Part shown: one piece after another, positions 55,657-64,000 of the stretch
How positions within the stretch are numbered: position 1 is the first letter of the stretch
Layout of the letters: every line of letters starts with the position of its first letter
Origin: PALSA-660 sp963726435
GTDB taxonomy: Bacteria > Actinomycetota > Coriobacteriia > Anaerosomatales > PALSA-660
DNA length: 64,000 nt
Direction: 5' to 3'
Assembly (NCBI GenBank): GCA_963726435.1
Contig: CAVSCJ010000004.1
Location: 62,001-126,000 of the forward strand
Position numbers and translations under genes: made by a program
The notes under the pieces: generated by a model
The model's database searches: none
Told to the model about the DNA's origin: nothing
What the model saw: the letters and a program-made list of their open reading frames with translations, nothing else

Positions 55657-56930
55657 ATGTCCGCGCTCGTAACCTCCATCAGGAAGCATCCCCTGCTGGC
55701 GCGCATCGGAGTGTTCTTCGCCGTGGTTGGACCCGGCATCATCACGGCGATGGTCGACAACGACGCCGGCGGGGTCACGACCTACTCAATCGCGGGTGCC
55801 AGCTACGGCTACTCGCTTCTGTGGGCGCTGGTCCCGATCACCGTCGCACTGATCGTGGTGCAGGAGATGGCCTCGCGTCTCGGCGTCTACACCGGCAAGG
55901 GATTCGCGGACCTCATCCGCGAGAAGTGGGGCATTCGCGTCACCTTCTACCTGATGATCGCCCTGCTGGTGGTCAACTTCGCCAACACCCTCGCCGAGTT
56001 CGCAGGATGGGCCGCGTCGCTCGAGCTGTTCGGCATCAGCAAGTACGTGTCGGTCCCCATCGGCGCCTTCATCGTCTGGATCATGGTCGCGCGCGGCAAC
56101 TACAAGGTCGTCGAGAAGCTCTTCCTCATCGCGAGCACCGTCTACATCACCTACATCATCTCGGGATGGATAGCCGGGCCGAACTGGGGCCAGGCACTGC
56201 GAGAGGTCGTCTTGCCGCCCTTGGCGGGCCAGCCGACGGCATACTGGATCACTCTCGTCGGCGTCATAGGGACGACCATCGCCCCGTGGATGCAGTTCTA
56301 CCAGCAGTCCTCGATAGTGGAGAAGGGGATCAAACCGCGCGACTACAAGCTGGCCCGTCTCGACACGATCGTCGGCTGCGTGCTGGCGGTCGTGGTCGCC
56401 ATCTTCATCACCCTTGCGTGCGCGGCGACGCTGCACCCCGCCGGCATCACGATCCAGTTCGCCGAGCAGGCAGCCCAGGCCCTAAGGCCGCTCGCGGGAC
56501 CGTACGCTTCGACACTGTTCGCCATCGGGCTCGCGAACGCTTCCCTGTTCGCGGCCTCGATCCTGCCGCTGTCGACGGCCTACACGGTCGCCGAGGGATT
56601 CGGCTGGGAGGGCGGCGTCAGCAAGAGCCGCAAAGAGGCGCCGGGGTTCCACGCCATCTACACGGGCATGATCGTCCTGGCGGCGGCCATCATCCTGATA
56701 CCGAACGTCCCGCTCATACCGGTCATCTTCGGCTCCCAGGTCATGAACGGCGTGCTGATGCCGGTCACCGCGTTCTTCGCCCTCCGGCTCGTCAACGAGC
56801 GCAAGCTGCTCGGCGACGCCGTCAACTCGAAGCGGTACAACGTGCTCGCCTGGGCGTGCGTCGGCTTCGGCGGCCTGGGCTCGGCGATCATGGTCACAGC
56901 CATGCTCTCCCGCGCCTGTTCGGAGGGTGA
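55657..56930 (+). CDS. Nramp-family divalent metal transporter
   Basis: Imports Mn2+, Fe2+ or, in some clades, Mg2+. About eleven helices. The metal-binding helix 1 motif reads MVDNDAGGVTTYSIAG, with N and D of the DPGN-like site altered (DNDAGG), which occurs in divergent Nramp-related Mg2+ transporters. It lies 7 bp after mgtE and so falls under the M-box, supporting Mg2+ or Mn2+ transport. The reading frame runs without a stop into 5-FCL; a stop ending RLFGG at 56928-56930 in the adjacent frame suggests the separation was lost by an indel near 56910-56916. Confidence 0.82.
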
Positions 56931-56940
56931 GAGGGTCTCG

Positions 56941-57522
56941 ATGACAGAGGACGCGTCCGACAAGACCGGGCTCCGGGCGAGGGTCCGTGCGGCGCGTGCG
57001 GCGATAACGGAGGACAAGCGCCGCGAGGCGGCGGTCCGCGTCGCCGCCGGCGCGCTGCTGTACCTGGAGGGGGTCACTCCACGCGGGGTGCTCGCCTACT
57101 GCGCCTCCCCCGAGGAGATCGACCCGTCCGTGCTCGTGCGGCTGCTGCGGGAGTCCGGCGTGCCGGTGGCCTTCCCACGCGTATGCGGCCCACAGGCGCT
57201 CGCGCTTCACTGGTCGGAGCTCGACGACCTGCAGCCCGGCTACTGCGGGCTGCTCGAACCGACGGAAGCCATGGCGCAGGCGGCCGTGGATGCGATCGAC
57301 TTGGTGCTGGTCCCCGGCGTGGCGTTCGACGAGCACTGCCACCGGCTCGGGATGGGAGGCGGCTTCTACGACCGCCTGCTGGCCTCCTTGCCCCCCCAGG
57401 TGGCCAAGATCGGGCTCGCGTTCGACGAGCAAGTCGTGAAGACGGTGCCGAGAGAGGAGCACGACGTCATCCTCGACGCCGTGGTCACGCCGAGGCGTGT
57501 CTTGCGACGCGGCGCGGCGTAG
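56941..57522 (+). CDS. 5-formyltetrahydrofolate cyclo-ligase
   Basis: Converts 5-formyl-THF to 5,10-methenyl-THF with ATP. The 193-residue protein has GLRARVRAARAAITEDKRRE at the start, the folate region LLEPTEAMAQAA, and the signature RLGMGGGFYDRLLASLP. ATG 56941 is preceded by GAGGGTGAGAGGG. The frame is fused to the Nramp gene in this sequence, which I judge to be an artefact; the domain starts exactly at this ATG and has the full family length. Same strand as mgtE and the transporter. Confidence 0.9.
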   Translation: MTEDASDKTGLRARVRAARAAITEDKRREAAVRVAAGALLYLEGVTPRGVLAYCASPEEIDPSVLVRLLRESGVPVAFPRVCGPQALALHWSELDDLQPGYCGLLEPTEAMAQAAVDAIDLVLVPGVAFDEHCHRLGMGGGFYDRLLASLPPQVAKIGLAFDEQVVKTVPREEHDVILDAVVTPRRVLRRGAA

Positions 57523-57540
57523 AGAGACCGCCCGCGGGCT

Positions 57541-58629
57541 CTAGGGCTTCGCGTAGAGTTCGCTCAGGGTCACCGTCTCGTACCCCCGGGCCGCCAGCCC
57601 GGTCAGCACGACCTTCAGCGCCTTGAGCGTCTGGCTGCGGTCTCCTCCGCCATCGTGCATGAGCACTACCGAGCCGGGGCGGACCCGGTCGAGGATGCGC
57701 CGGGCAATAGCGTCGGCGCCTGGCTTCTTCCAGTCCTTCGGGTCGATGGTCCACATGACGAGGCGCACCTTCAGGCGCTTGGCCTCCTTGTACACGAACC
57801 TGTTGACCGAACCGCCTGCGGGCCGGTAGAACACCGGTCGCCTTCCGGTCACCTTCTGGACGCTGGCGATCCCCTTCGAGATCTCCGAGCGGATCCTGGC
57901 CTTGCTCGCGTGTCCGAGCAGCTTGTGGGATTGCGAGTGCGCCCCTATCTCCATGCCGGCGTTCGCGACGGACCGCGCGAGACCAGGGTATCGCCTGACC
58001 AGGTAGCCGACCATGAAGAAGCTGCCCCGAGCGCCGGCGTCCTTCAGCGCGGCGAGGAACAGCTCCGTCTGGCCGGGTCGGGGCCCGTCGTCGAAGGTGA
58101 GCGCCACCCGTTTGGGCTCCGTCCACGCCGGCTCCCGTCGTACGGTCATGGGGCCGGCACGGAGGATCACCCGCCGCTCGAGCTCGATGCCGGAGACCGT
58201 TCCGCGCACCACTCGCGCCAACCCCGGCTGCGCGCGCAGTTCGATGGTCTCGACGGGCCCGCGACCTCTGTAGATCACGGGCGGCGTGGTCTCGATCGTG
58301 ACCTCCTCCGTGGACTCCACGGTGTCCGGTCCCCGGCTGCTCACCACGACCGAGCCATACCCCACGACGGTGTCGGGCGGCGCCGCTCTGCCGTCGACCT
58401 CCACGACCTGGTCGCCGCCTGCGCGGGGCATGATCAGCCCTCCGCGCACGTCGTACAGGTCCCCTGGGAAGGAACGTGTGTCGCCGCGCGCGACAAGGTC
58501 GCCCACCGTGGTCCCTCGCGCGACCCAGCGCGCGTAGCCATCGATGGTGGGCATGACCGGGCCGAAGACCAGGAAGGCAGTGACCGAGAGAACGATCGAG
58601 GCTCTCACAAGGGGGAAGTTGCGGGTCAT
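57541..58629 (-). CDS. Secreted or membrane-anchored polysaccharide deacetylase
   Basis: A 362-residue extracytoplasmic protein. An N-terminal membrane helix (VRASIVLSVTAFLVFGPVMP) is followed by a G5-like region rich in TVESTEEVTIETTPPV (about 95-170), then a NodB-type deacetylase domain (about 175-355): VALTFDDGPRPGQ, GAHSQSHKLLG, FYRPAGGSVNRF and VVLMHDGGGDRSQ. It would remove acetyl groups from peptidoglycan or another glycan. ATG 58627-58629 overlaps the upstream gene's stop (ATGA), so the pair is translationally coupled. Confidence 0.9.
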   Translation of the reverse strand: MTRNFPLVRASIVLSVTAFLVFGPVMPTIDGYARWVARGTTVGDLVARGDTRSFPGDLYDVRGGLIMPRAGGDQVVEVDGRAAPPDTVVGYGSVVVSSRGPDTVESTEEVTIETTPPVIYRGRGPVETIELRAQPGLARVVRGTVSGIELERRVILRAGPMTVRREPAWTEPKRVALTFDDGPRPGQTELFLAALKDAGARGSFFMVGYLVRRYPGLARSVANAGMEIGAHSQSHKLLGHASKARIRSEISKGIASVQKVTGRRPVFYRPAGGSVNRFVYKEAKRLKVRLVMWTIDPKDWKKPGADAIARRILDRVRPGSVVLMHDGGGDRSQTLKALKVVLTGLAARGYETVTLSELYAKP

Positions 58630-59792
58630 GAAGCGCCCTGACGCGAGATCCGTGCCACTTGCCCGCCCACCAGGGCGCACAGGGCGTCTCGCGCGATCCG
58701 CACCATCGACGCCGGCGTGCCAGCGGCGGTGTAGACGGTCTCGAAGCGCTCCAGCGAGTCGTCCACCAACACCGTGAGACCCTCGGGCAGGTCGTAGGGC
58801 GACACCCCCCCGATCGCGTAGCCGGTGGAGGAGCGTACGGTCTCGGCGTCGGCGAAATGCACCGCGGACGCGCCCATGAGCGCTCCTATCGCAGCGGCGT
58901 CGCCGCGGCGGTCGCCCGCGACGAGCGCGACCACCGGGCGGGAGTCGGCGACGAAGACGAGCGACTTCACGATCTGCCCGACCTCGCAGCCGACGGCCTC
59001 GGCGGCCAGCTCGCACGTCTTGGTGGAGCGGTCGTCGAACGCCAGCAGCCCGTCCTCCAAGCCCCTCGCCGACAGGAAGGCACGCACGCGCTCGAGCGAA
59101 CCCGCCTTGCGAGGGCCCCCCGGCACCCGGTCGGTCACGTCGAACCGCCCCGTGAGTCCCGTCGCGTTCGCGAGCGGGGCCGGGACGCGCTCGCCCAGGC
59201 GGCGCGGCAGCTGTATGGCGTCGAGGACGGCGTCGAGGTTCTCCGCCCAGCTCACGAGGGACTTCAACTCGAGCCGCATCAGCGGGTACAGAGGATGCGG
59301 TCGAGCCACCTTGAACCCCTGACGCAGCAGGAACTCGACGCTCATGAGGGGGGAGCGGTCGCGGTCCGCCGCGCCCGTCGCCGCATACGCTTCGAGCACC
59401 TTCTCCTTGCGAGAGACGAGGTCGCGCAGGGCCGCTTGGAGCAGCACCTTCCCGAGACCCGCGTCACGGACGTCGGGGATCACGTGCAGACAAGCGAGCA
59501 GTACCGCACCATCGTCGGGCGGCCCCGAGGGCATCTTGAAGGCCCGAGGGAAGAAGCGGGCCGGCGCGTACTTCACGAAGCCGAGCCGCTCGTCACCGTC
59601 GTACATTATGAGACCCGGGTCGCCCCACTGACCTCGTACATCGGCGATCCAGGTCTCGAGGGCCTCGCGATCGTACGCCGGCGAGCATGAGAGCGCGCCC
59701 GGACCAGCGGTCTCCCACAAGGCGCACGAGCAACAGGGCTCCGGAAGATCTCCGACCCTGTCGACGGTCAGGGCCCTCAGACGCCTGGCCAC
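58626..59792 (-). CDS. GNAT acetyltransferase fused to YbaK/ProX-type tRNA deacylase domain
   Basis: A 388-residue fusion. Residues about 1-195 form a GNAT domain (LACLHVIPDVRDAGLGKVLLQ as acetyl-CoA loop) with a Cys-rich start (EPCCSCALW). Residues about 235-385 form a YbaK/aminoacyl-tRNA deacylase domain (SLERVRAFLSARGLEDGLLA, IVKSLVFVADSRPVVALVAG, TGYAIGGVSPYDLP). The catalytic-type Lys in IVKSLVF is present. YbaK enzymes hydrolyse mischarged Cys-tRNA-Pro or related species. I know no characterised example of this fusion. Coupled to the deacetylase gene. Confidence 0.85.
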   Translation of the reverse strand: MARRLRALTVDRVGDLPEPCCSCALWETAGPGALSCSPAYDREALETWIADVRGQWGDPGLIMYDGDERLGFVKYAPARFFPRAFKMPSGPPDDGAVLLACLHVIPDVRDAGLGKVLLQAALRDLVSRKEKVLEAYAATGAADRDRSPLMSVEFLLRQGFKVARPHPLYPLMRLELKSLVSWAENLDAVLDAIQLPRRLGERVPAPLANATGLTGRFDVTDRVPGGPRKAGSLERVRAFLSARGLEDGLLAFDDRSTKTCELAAEAVGCEVGQIVKSLVFVADSRPVVALVAGDRRGDAAAIGALMGASAVHFADAETVRSSTGYAIGGVSPYDLPEGLTVLVDDSLERFETVYTAAGTPASMVRIARDALCALVGGQVARISRQGAS

Positions 59793-59817
59793 CGTCAGAT
59801 CACCGTCTCGCAGCGAG

Positions 59818-60538
59818 TCACTTGTCGCCCTTCATGCCCTCTCGGAACGCCCTCGCAGACTCGCGCCACGTGCGCTTCGCCCGATCCGCCGCGCTCTTGG
59901 CGATCTCCGAGTCGGTCACGGCCTTGATCGCACGACCGGTCGCGCCACTGGCCCCGACGATGGCTTCGCCCGCGGCGTGCAGCGCCTGCCCGGTCGCCAC
60001 CGCGGCGCCCGCCGCGGACTTCGCGAGTCCTCCGGATCCGTCGAGGCCCGCCACCTGAACCGTGATGCGGACCGCACCGTCCCGATAGCCCTCCACCACG
60101 TCGCCGGGCACCACGTAGCGACCGTGGGCCAGGTCCGCGATCGCCCCGCCGCCTACGTGGACGCTCTCCACGACCCCGCTCGTCTCGTCGAACTCCACGT
60201 CGCTCACGATGCCGATCACGGTGCCCGCCGGGTCGGCCACCGGCATCGCGCTCCAGATCACGGTCGTGTCCGGGTCGTAGCCGAGCGCAGCGGCGGCCCT
60301 CTCCCCCGACAGAAGCTTGCCGAGCCCGGTACTTGCGCCCCCCGGCCCGAACGCCAAGTCCGAGAGCGGCAGGTAGGTGCCCGGCCGCTCGATCAAGACC
60401 ATGGCGTTCGGCGGACGCACGGCGACACCGATCGCGCGGCCCTCAGTGGGGTGGAACAGCACGTTGGTGATGGTCCCGAGGACATCGCCTCCGGCCCCTG
60501 TCAGCGCGATGCCCCTCTATGGCACTCGTTGATACCAT
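59818..60538 (-). CDS. PRC-barrel domain protein, N-terminus frameshifted in this sequence
   Basis: Residues about 1-80 and 85-160 are two PRC-barrel folds (GDVLGTITNVLFHPTEGRAI; VADPAGTVIGIVSDVEFDET). An alanine-rich helix and a basic tail (RTWRESARAFREGMKGDK) end the protein. PRC barrels bind RNA or protein; role here unknown. The open frame starts only at GTG 60462, inside the first barrel. Reading back, RGIALTGAGG continues to ATG 60536-60538 (MVSTSAI) if one G near 60515 is removed. Confidence 0.7.
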
Positions 60539-60562
60539 GATGACTCGATGTTAGCGCAAGCA

Positions 60563-60601
60563 GCAGGGCCGGCCGCCTTTGATCACGGCGTCCGGCCCTG
60601 C
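60563..60601 (-). terminator. Hairpin terminator after the YtxH-type gene
   Basis: GCAGGGCCGG and CCGGCCCTGC form a 10-bp stem with an inner CGCC/GGCG extension, 29 bp beyond the YtxH-type stop on the minus strand. Confidence 0.6.
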
Positions 60602-60629
60602 GGTGTCAGAAACGTCGTCCCGCGCGGAC

Positions 60630-61109
60630 CTACGCGCCAGCTGCGCCTTCCGCGTCAGCCGCAGGCGGCTCGGCGGTCTTCTCGGCGACGAACTCCAGTG
60701 CTCCCTTGGCCTTCTCGCCCGTGACATCCACGGCGCCCTTGGCGGCCTCGGCCCCGCTCTTGATGCCGGCACTGGCCTCCTTGCCGAGCTCGGTCACCTT
60801 CGCGCGCACGGCCTGCGAGCCCTCGTCGATCTTGCCCTTGACGACCTCGGCGACCTCGCCAACGCGGCCTCTGTACTCCTCCGCCTTCTCGGCGACGGTG
60901 CCCTTGGCCGACGAGTACGCCTCGACCAGCCTCTCCCGCCCCTCCTCGTACATCTCCTTGCCCTCGCCCATGTACTCCTGGCCCTTCTCGACGAGGATCT
61001 CGCGGGTCTCCTTGCCGGATCTCGGCGCGAAGAGCAGCCCGAGAACGGCTCCGATCAGACCGCCGAGCAGGAACGCGCCGAAAGTGCTGCCACAACGCCT
61101 CTCATACAT
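60630..61109 (-). CDS. YtxH-domain, apolipoprotein-like helical protein
   Basis: A 159-residue protein with a glycine-rich membrane-like N-terminus (FGAFLLGGLIGAVLGLLFAP, then RSGKETRE, the YtxH signature). A long amphipathic helix region of repeating E/K/A residues follows, to about residue 145. It is likely membrane-associated and extended; roles in stress have been suggested for the family. ATG 61107-61109 has GGAGGTG just upstream; an overlapping GTG 61118 would leave no ribosome site. A terminator follows. Confidence 0.85.
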   Translation of the reverse strand: MYERRCGSTFGAFLLGGLIGAVLGLLFAPRSGKETREILVEKGQEYMGEGKEMYEEGRERLVEAYSSAKGTVAEKAEEYRGRVGEVAEVVKGKIDEGSQAVRAKVTELGKEASAGIKSGAEAAKGAVDVTGEKAKGALEFVAEKTAEPPAADAEGAAGA

Positions 61110-61192
61110 ACCGAACACCTCCGTCGCCGATCAGACCTCTATGCGGTGGGCGGGCTTCGGAGCCCGCCGAGCGTGCATGGATAACTGTACCC

Positions 61193-62143
61193 CTACATAC
61201 GGCGTGTGAGCGCGGAGAGGGCCAATCTGTCGACCAGATCGTGGAACTGGAGATCCGCCGCCTCGGCCGCCATCGGCAGCAGCGAGGTCTCGGTCATCCC
61301 GGGGCTCGTGTTGACCTCCAGCACCCACGGACGGCCCTCCGGATCGACCACCATGTCCGCGCGGCTGACGTCCCGGCACCCGAGCAGCCTGTGGCACTCG
61401 CTGGCGAGACGAGCCACCTCCGCGGTCACCTCGGGCGCGAGTCGCGCGGGGCAGTAGTACTCGGTCTCGCCACGCGTGTACATGGCGGTGAAGTCGAACA
61501 GACCCGACTTGGCGACCATCTCGACCGCAGGGAGCACCTCCGGGCCGTCGGGACCGTCGAGCACCGCGACGGCGAGCTCCGTCCCCTCGACCCACTTCTC
61601 GACGATCGCGGCGTCGCCGAAGGAGAGCGCGGACAGCAGCGCCTCGGGAAGCGCCTCTGCGCTCTCGACCTTGGCCAAGCCGAGAGCGGAGCCCTGCTTC
61701 GTCGGCTTCACGACGACTGGGAAGCCTCCGACCGTCTCCGGCACCAGGTCGAGCGCGCTGGCAGCGCCCATCTGCTTGAACGCGTCGGAGGTGAAGGTGA
61801 CCCACGCCGGTGTCGGCACTCCCGACTCCGCGAATAGGCGCTTCGAGAGGCTCTTGTCCCACGCTAGAGCGCTGGCCATCACACCGGGGCCCGTGTACGG
61901 GATCCCGAGGAACTCCAGAGCCTCCTGCACGGTGCCGTCCTCTCCGAACTTGCCGTGCAGCGCGATGTAGACGGCGTCCGGGCGCTCGCGGCGCAGCGTG
62001 TCCACCAGCTCGGGCGTCACATCGAGCGCGAGCGGGCGATAGCCGAGCTGCTCGAGCGCGCCCACGACGCGCTCTCCGCTGCGAAGCGACACCTCTCGCT
62101 CAAGCGAGCGCCCGCCCATGAGCACCGCGATCTTCTCGTTCAT
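61193..62143 (-). CDS. ddl: D-alanine--D-alanine ligase
   Basis: Joins two D-alanines for the peptidoglycan stem peptide. The 316-residue ATP-grasp enzyme has KIAVLMGGRSLEREVSLRSG, ALHGKFGEDGTVQEALEFLG, VVKPTKQGSALGLAKV and LEVNTSPGMTETSLLP. ATG 62141-62143 begins 5 bp after the aminotransferase stop, so both genes are under the T-box leader. The usual Tyr-Ser variants that would mark a D-Ala-D-Lac ligase cannot be settled by eye. A long open extension upstream of this start was rejected. Confidence 0.95.
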   Translation of the reverse strand: MNEKIAVLMGGRSLEREVSLRSGERVVGALEQLGYRPLALDVTPELVDTLRRERPDAVYIALHGKFGEDGTVQEALEFLGIPYTGPGVMASALAWDKSLSKRLFAESGVPTPAWVTFTSDAFKQMGAASALDLVPETVGGFPVVVKPTKQGSALGLAKVESAEALPEALLSALSFGDAAIVEKWVEGTELAVAVLDGPDGPEVLPAVEMVAKSGLFDFTAMYTRGETEYYCPARLAPEVTAEVARLASECHRLLGCRDVSRADMVVDPEGRPWVLEVNTSPGMTETSLLPMAAEAADLQFHDLVDRLALSALTRRM

Positions 62144-62148
62144 CTGCT

Positions 62149-63429
62149 TCAGACCTCCTGTAGCTGCGTGACCGCGGCAGCGGGCATCGCCCCCGCCTCG
62201 ACGAACGCCCGGTACAAGGCGAGCTTGTCCTCGAGCACCTCCGCGATCCTGCGCACCCCTTCGGCGATCTGCTCGGGTTCCTCGTAGCAGAAGGCGAGGC
62301 GCATGCAGTTCGAGCCGCGGCCGGCCGGGTAGAAGTCGCTGCCGGGCACGAAGGTGACGCCGTGCTCCACCGCCTCCGCGAGCAGAGGCTTCGTGTCGAG
62401 ATGCGCCGGCAGAGTGACCCACACGAAGAACCCGCCCTCCGGGTGAGTCCACGTCACGTCCTCGGGCAGGTGCTCCGCGAGCGCGTCCAACATCGCGTCT
62501 CGACGCTCACCGTAGGTATGCGTGAGGTCCGCCAGCACCCTGCGCCACGCCGTTCCCGTCATGTAGTGCTCCGCGACCGACTGGGCGAAGGCCGAGCCGC
62601 AGAGGTCGGCGCCCTGCTTGGCGAGAAGCACCTTGGCCAGTATCGGGCGCGGTGCGGCGAGCCAGCCCAGCCGGAGCCCGGGCGCGAAGATCTTGCTGAA
62701 GGTCCCCAGGTAGATGACGTCGGGGTCGAGCGCCCGGAGCGGCATGACGTGCCCGCCCTCGTAGCGCAGGCGGCCGTAGGGGTCATCCTCGACGACCGGA
62801 ATGTCGTACTCGCGCGCCAGTTCGAGCAGCCGGCGGCGGCGCTCCGGAGAGAGCGTGACGCCCGCCGGGTTCTGGAAGTTCGGGATCGTGTAGATGAACT
62901 TCGCGCCGCGGGGCCCGAGGCGCTTCAGCGCCTCCTCGAGCAGGTCGACCCGCATCCCGTGCTCGTCGGTCTCGATGCACTCCACGTGCGGGCGGTAGAC
63001 GCTGAACGCCTGCAGGGCGCCAACGTAGGTCGGACCCTCGCAGATGACCGTGTCGCCCGGGTCGATGAAGATCTTGGCGAGCAGGTCGAGGCCCTGCTGG
63101 GCGCCCGAGGTGACGATCAGGTCGTCTTCGGAGAGGCGGACTCCCGTCTCGCCCATCAGACCGACGATGATCGAGCGCAGGGCGCGGCGTCCCTCGCTCG
63201 ACCCGTACTGCAGAGCGGACGCGCCGTCGTGGCGCAGCGCGTCGCGGAGCGCCTTCTCGACGAGCGCGTGGGGAACTCGGCGGACGTCGGGCATGCCGCC
63301 GGAGAGCGAGATCACGTCGGGACGCGACGCGGCGGCGAACAGGTCGCGTACCGCGGACGAGCGCACGTCGGCCATCGCGGCGGCGTACCTCGTATCCCAA
63401 CGGTCGAAGACCACGCGCGCAGTGCCCAT
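62149..63429 (-). CDS. PLP-dependent aminotransferase (class I/II, LysN/2-aminoadipate-like)
   Basis: A 426-residue fold-type I aminotransferase: SLSGGMPDVRRVP, SEGRRALRSIIVGLMGE, VTSGAQQGLDLLAKIFIDPG, IPNFQNPAGVTLS and the PLP lysine in LGTFSKIFAPGLRLGW. The group includes 2-aminoadipate, aromatic and branched-chain aminotransferases; substrate is not decided by sequence. ATG 63427-63429 is 45 bp after the T-box terminator. Coupling to ddl suggests an amino-acid link to cell-wall precursor supply. Confidence 0.9.
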   Translation of the reverse strand: MGTARVVFDRWDTRYAAAMADVRSSAVRDLFAAASRPDVISLSGGMPDVRRVPHALVEKALRDALRHDGASALQYGSSEGRRALRSIIVGLMGETGVRLSEDDLIVTSGAQQGLDLLAKIFIDPGDTVICEGPTYVGALQAFSVYRPHVECIETDEHGMRVDLLEEALKRLGPRGAKFIYTIPNFQNPAGVTLSPERRRRLLELAREYDIPVVEDDPYGRLRYEGGHVMPLRALDPDVIYLGTFSKIFAPGLRLGWLAAPRPILAKVLLAKQGADLCGSAFAQSVAEHYMTGTAWRRVLADLTHTYGERRDAMLDALAEHLPEDVTWTHPEGGFFVWVTLPAHLDTKPLLAEAVEHGVTFVPGSDFYPAGRGSNCMRLAFCYEEPEQIAEGVRRIAEVLEDKLALYRAFVEAGAMPAAAVTQLQEV

Positions 63430-63473
63430 CTCGCTCACCCGCCTCCCGCATCCCCGCTTCCGGGACCTCCCCG

Positions 63474-63735
63474 GAAACAACAAGACGACCCCCCATTCAA
63501 CAGGGCGAGGGTCGTCTCTCGCGGTACCACCTGTCTTCACCTTCCGGAGCACGCGGCGCCGGAAAGGCCTCTGACCCCGGTTCGATAACGGTCCGGGTGA
63601 CCGACCGGCTTCCGTCGCGTCGCGCGACCTGGCCGGGGACATCGGAGGGGTGGCTGGGCCTGGATGAGCCCTCTTCCCTCACGTCCATGGTGTCGATGTG
63701 AACGCCGCGGACCTGGGCCCGACGGGTTGCGGCGT
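63474..63735 (-). promoter_or_regulatory. T-box riboswitch leader of the aminotransferase-ddl operon
   Basis: On the minus strand the conserved T-box AGGTGGTACCGCG (63532-63520) is followed by a stem AGACGACCC/GGGTCGTCT (63517-63509 with 63491-63483) and TTGTTGTTT, an intrinsic terminator. A 6-bp ACATCG/CGATGT pair upstream may close stem I. Uncharged tRNA should stabilise the antiterminator and switch on the operon. I could not fix the specifier codon, so the amino acid sensed is unknown. Confidence 0.88.
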
Positions 63736-63765
63736 ACCGTACACCGCAGGCGGGACGCGGGTCAA
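63736..63765 (-). promoter_or_regulatory. Promoter of the T-box transcript
   Basis: Minus strand: -35 TTGACC (63765-63760), 18-bp spacer, -10 TACGGT (63741-63736), giving a start near 63729 just before the T-box leader. Confidence 0.65.
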
Positions 63766-63885
63766 GTCGGACCCGCCCGAGCGGCCGCCACTTCCGCCCC
63801 GCGGGCGCCAAAGCCATACTCTTGTCGCACCGCCAGACGCAGGCCGGCGGTTCGGGCGATCCGGCCCGTGCCGGTAGGGGGAGAC

Positions 63886-64000
63886 ATGAGCACACTGGCC
63901 CGCGTGGGGCTGGACGAGCAACTCGAAGCGATGGCCGACCCGCGGCGGCTGATGATCCTGCGCGTGCTCATGGCCAAGGCCGCTCGGCAGGTCGACGTCG
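63886..64000 (+). CDS. ArsR/winged-helix regulator, 5' part only
   Basis: The visible 38 residues (LDEQLEAMADPRRLMILRVL) match the first helices of ArsR-type repressors, with ADPRRL in place of the usual SDPTRL. ATG 63886 follows TAGGGGGAGAC. The gene runs off the right edge, so no recognition helix or metal site can be examined. It is divergent from the T-box promoter. Confidence 0.65.
   Translation, partial: MSTLARVGLDEQLEAMADPRRLMILRVLMAKAARQVDV

Noticed and set aside
55657..57522. Natural fusion of an Nramp transporter with 5-formyltetrahydrofolate cyclo-ligase
   Set aside because: The adjacent frame gives a natural end RLFGG-stop at 56930, and the second domain starts exactly at ATG 56941 with a ribosome site. 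An indel near 56912 explains the joined frame better.

Overview
The window is GC-rich, densely coded DNA from an anaerobic actinobacterium, most likely a Coriobacteriia/OPB41-type lineage known mainly from sediments and metagenomes (inference). Three things point there: the actinobacterial cluster fhaA-fhaB-pstP-rodA/pbpA-pknB at 28473-35424, extensive use of GTG starts, and strictly anaerobic chemistry (the mercury-methylation pair hgcAB and a double-cubane/2-hydroxyacyl-CoA dehydratase-type reductase with its ATPase activator).

Layout. 1-6670 holds housekeeping and metabolic genes (zwf, amidohydrolase, serS, macro-domain protein, mscL, a PP-loop-like unknown, apgM). 6667-8223 is the hgcAB unit. 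8220-16235 holds a PHP phosphoesterase, the reductase/activator pair, a ggdef-pheA operon and larBC. 16330-19640 has a lipoprotein sugar dehydrogenase, a response regulator, small genes and tRNA-Leu. 19798-24061 carries three tandem paralogous secreted propeller proteins. 24342-35424 is a signalling and cell-wall block (PAS sensor, SpoIIE phosphatase, two Ser/Thr kinases, FHA proteins, PP2C, a SEDS-transpeptidase fusion). 35459-42091 is an arsenic region: divergent flavin reductase/arsR against arsR-arsD-arsA-two zinc ribbons-acr3-usp. 42132-52368 is mixed metabolism and signalling with tRNA-Arg. 52438-57522 contains an M-box riboswitch, MgtE, an Nramp transporter and 5-FCL. 57541-63765 is a minus-strand cell-envelope run ending in a T-box leader for an aminotransferase-ddl operon. 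A partial ArsR-type regulator reads off the right edge.

Main discovery. The hgcA reading frame starts at a GTG (6744) with its own ribosome site and promoter, and contains one in-frame TGA at 6810. It sits directly after a Cys codon and before Gly-Pro, where I recall HgcA proteins carrying a Cys-Cys-Gly-Pro motif. A 6-bp hairpin with a G-containing loop begins 16 nt after the TGA, as expected for a bacterial SECIS. I propose a selenocysteine-containing HgcA. The hgcA promoter is overlapped by a perfect 24-bp palindrome whose core (TTCGAC-N4-GTCGAA) recurs only, as far as I could find by eye, in front of the flavin reductase/arsR operon 30 kb away. That suggests the CXC-type ArsR there controls mercury methylation.

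Caution. About sixteen genes or domains, including essential ones (rodA/pbpA, pknB, pheA), carry frameshifts, and those I could resolve are all single-base insertions. This looks like a systematic sequencing or assembly error rather than gene decay. The hgcA TGA is not of this type, because the frame is the same on both sides.
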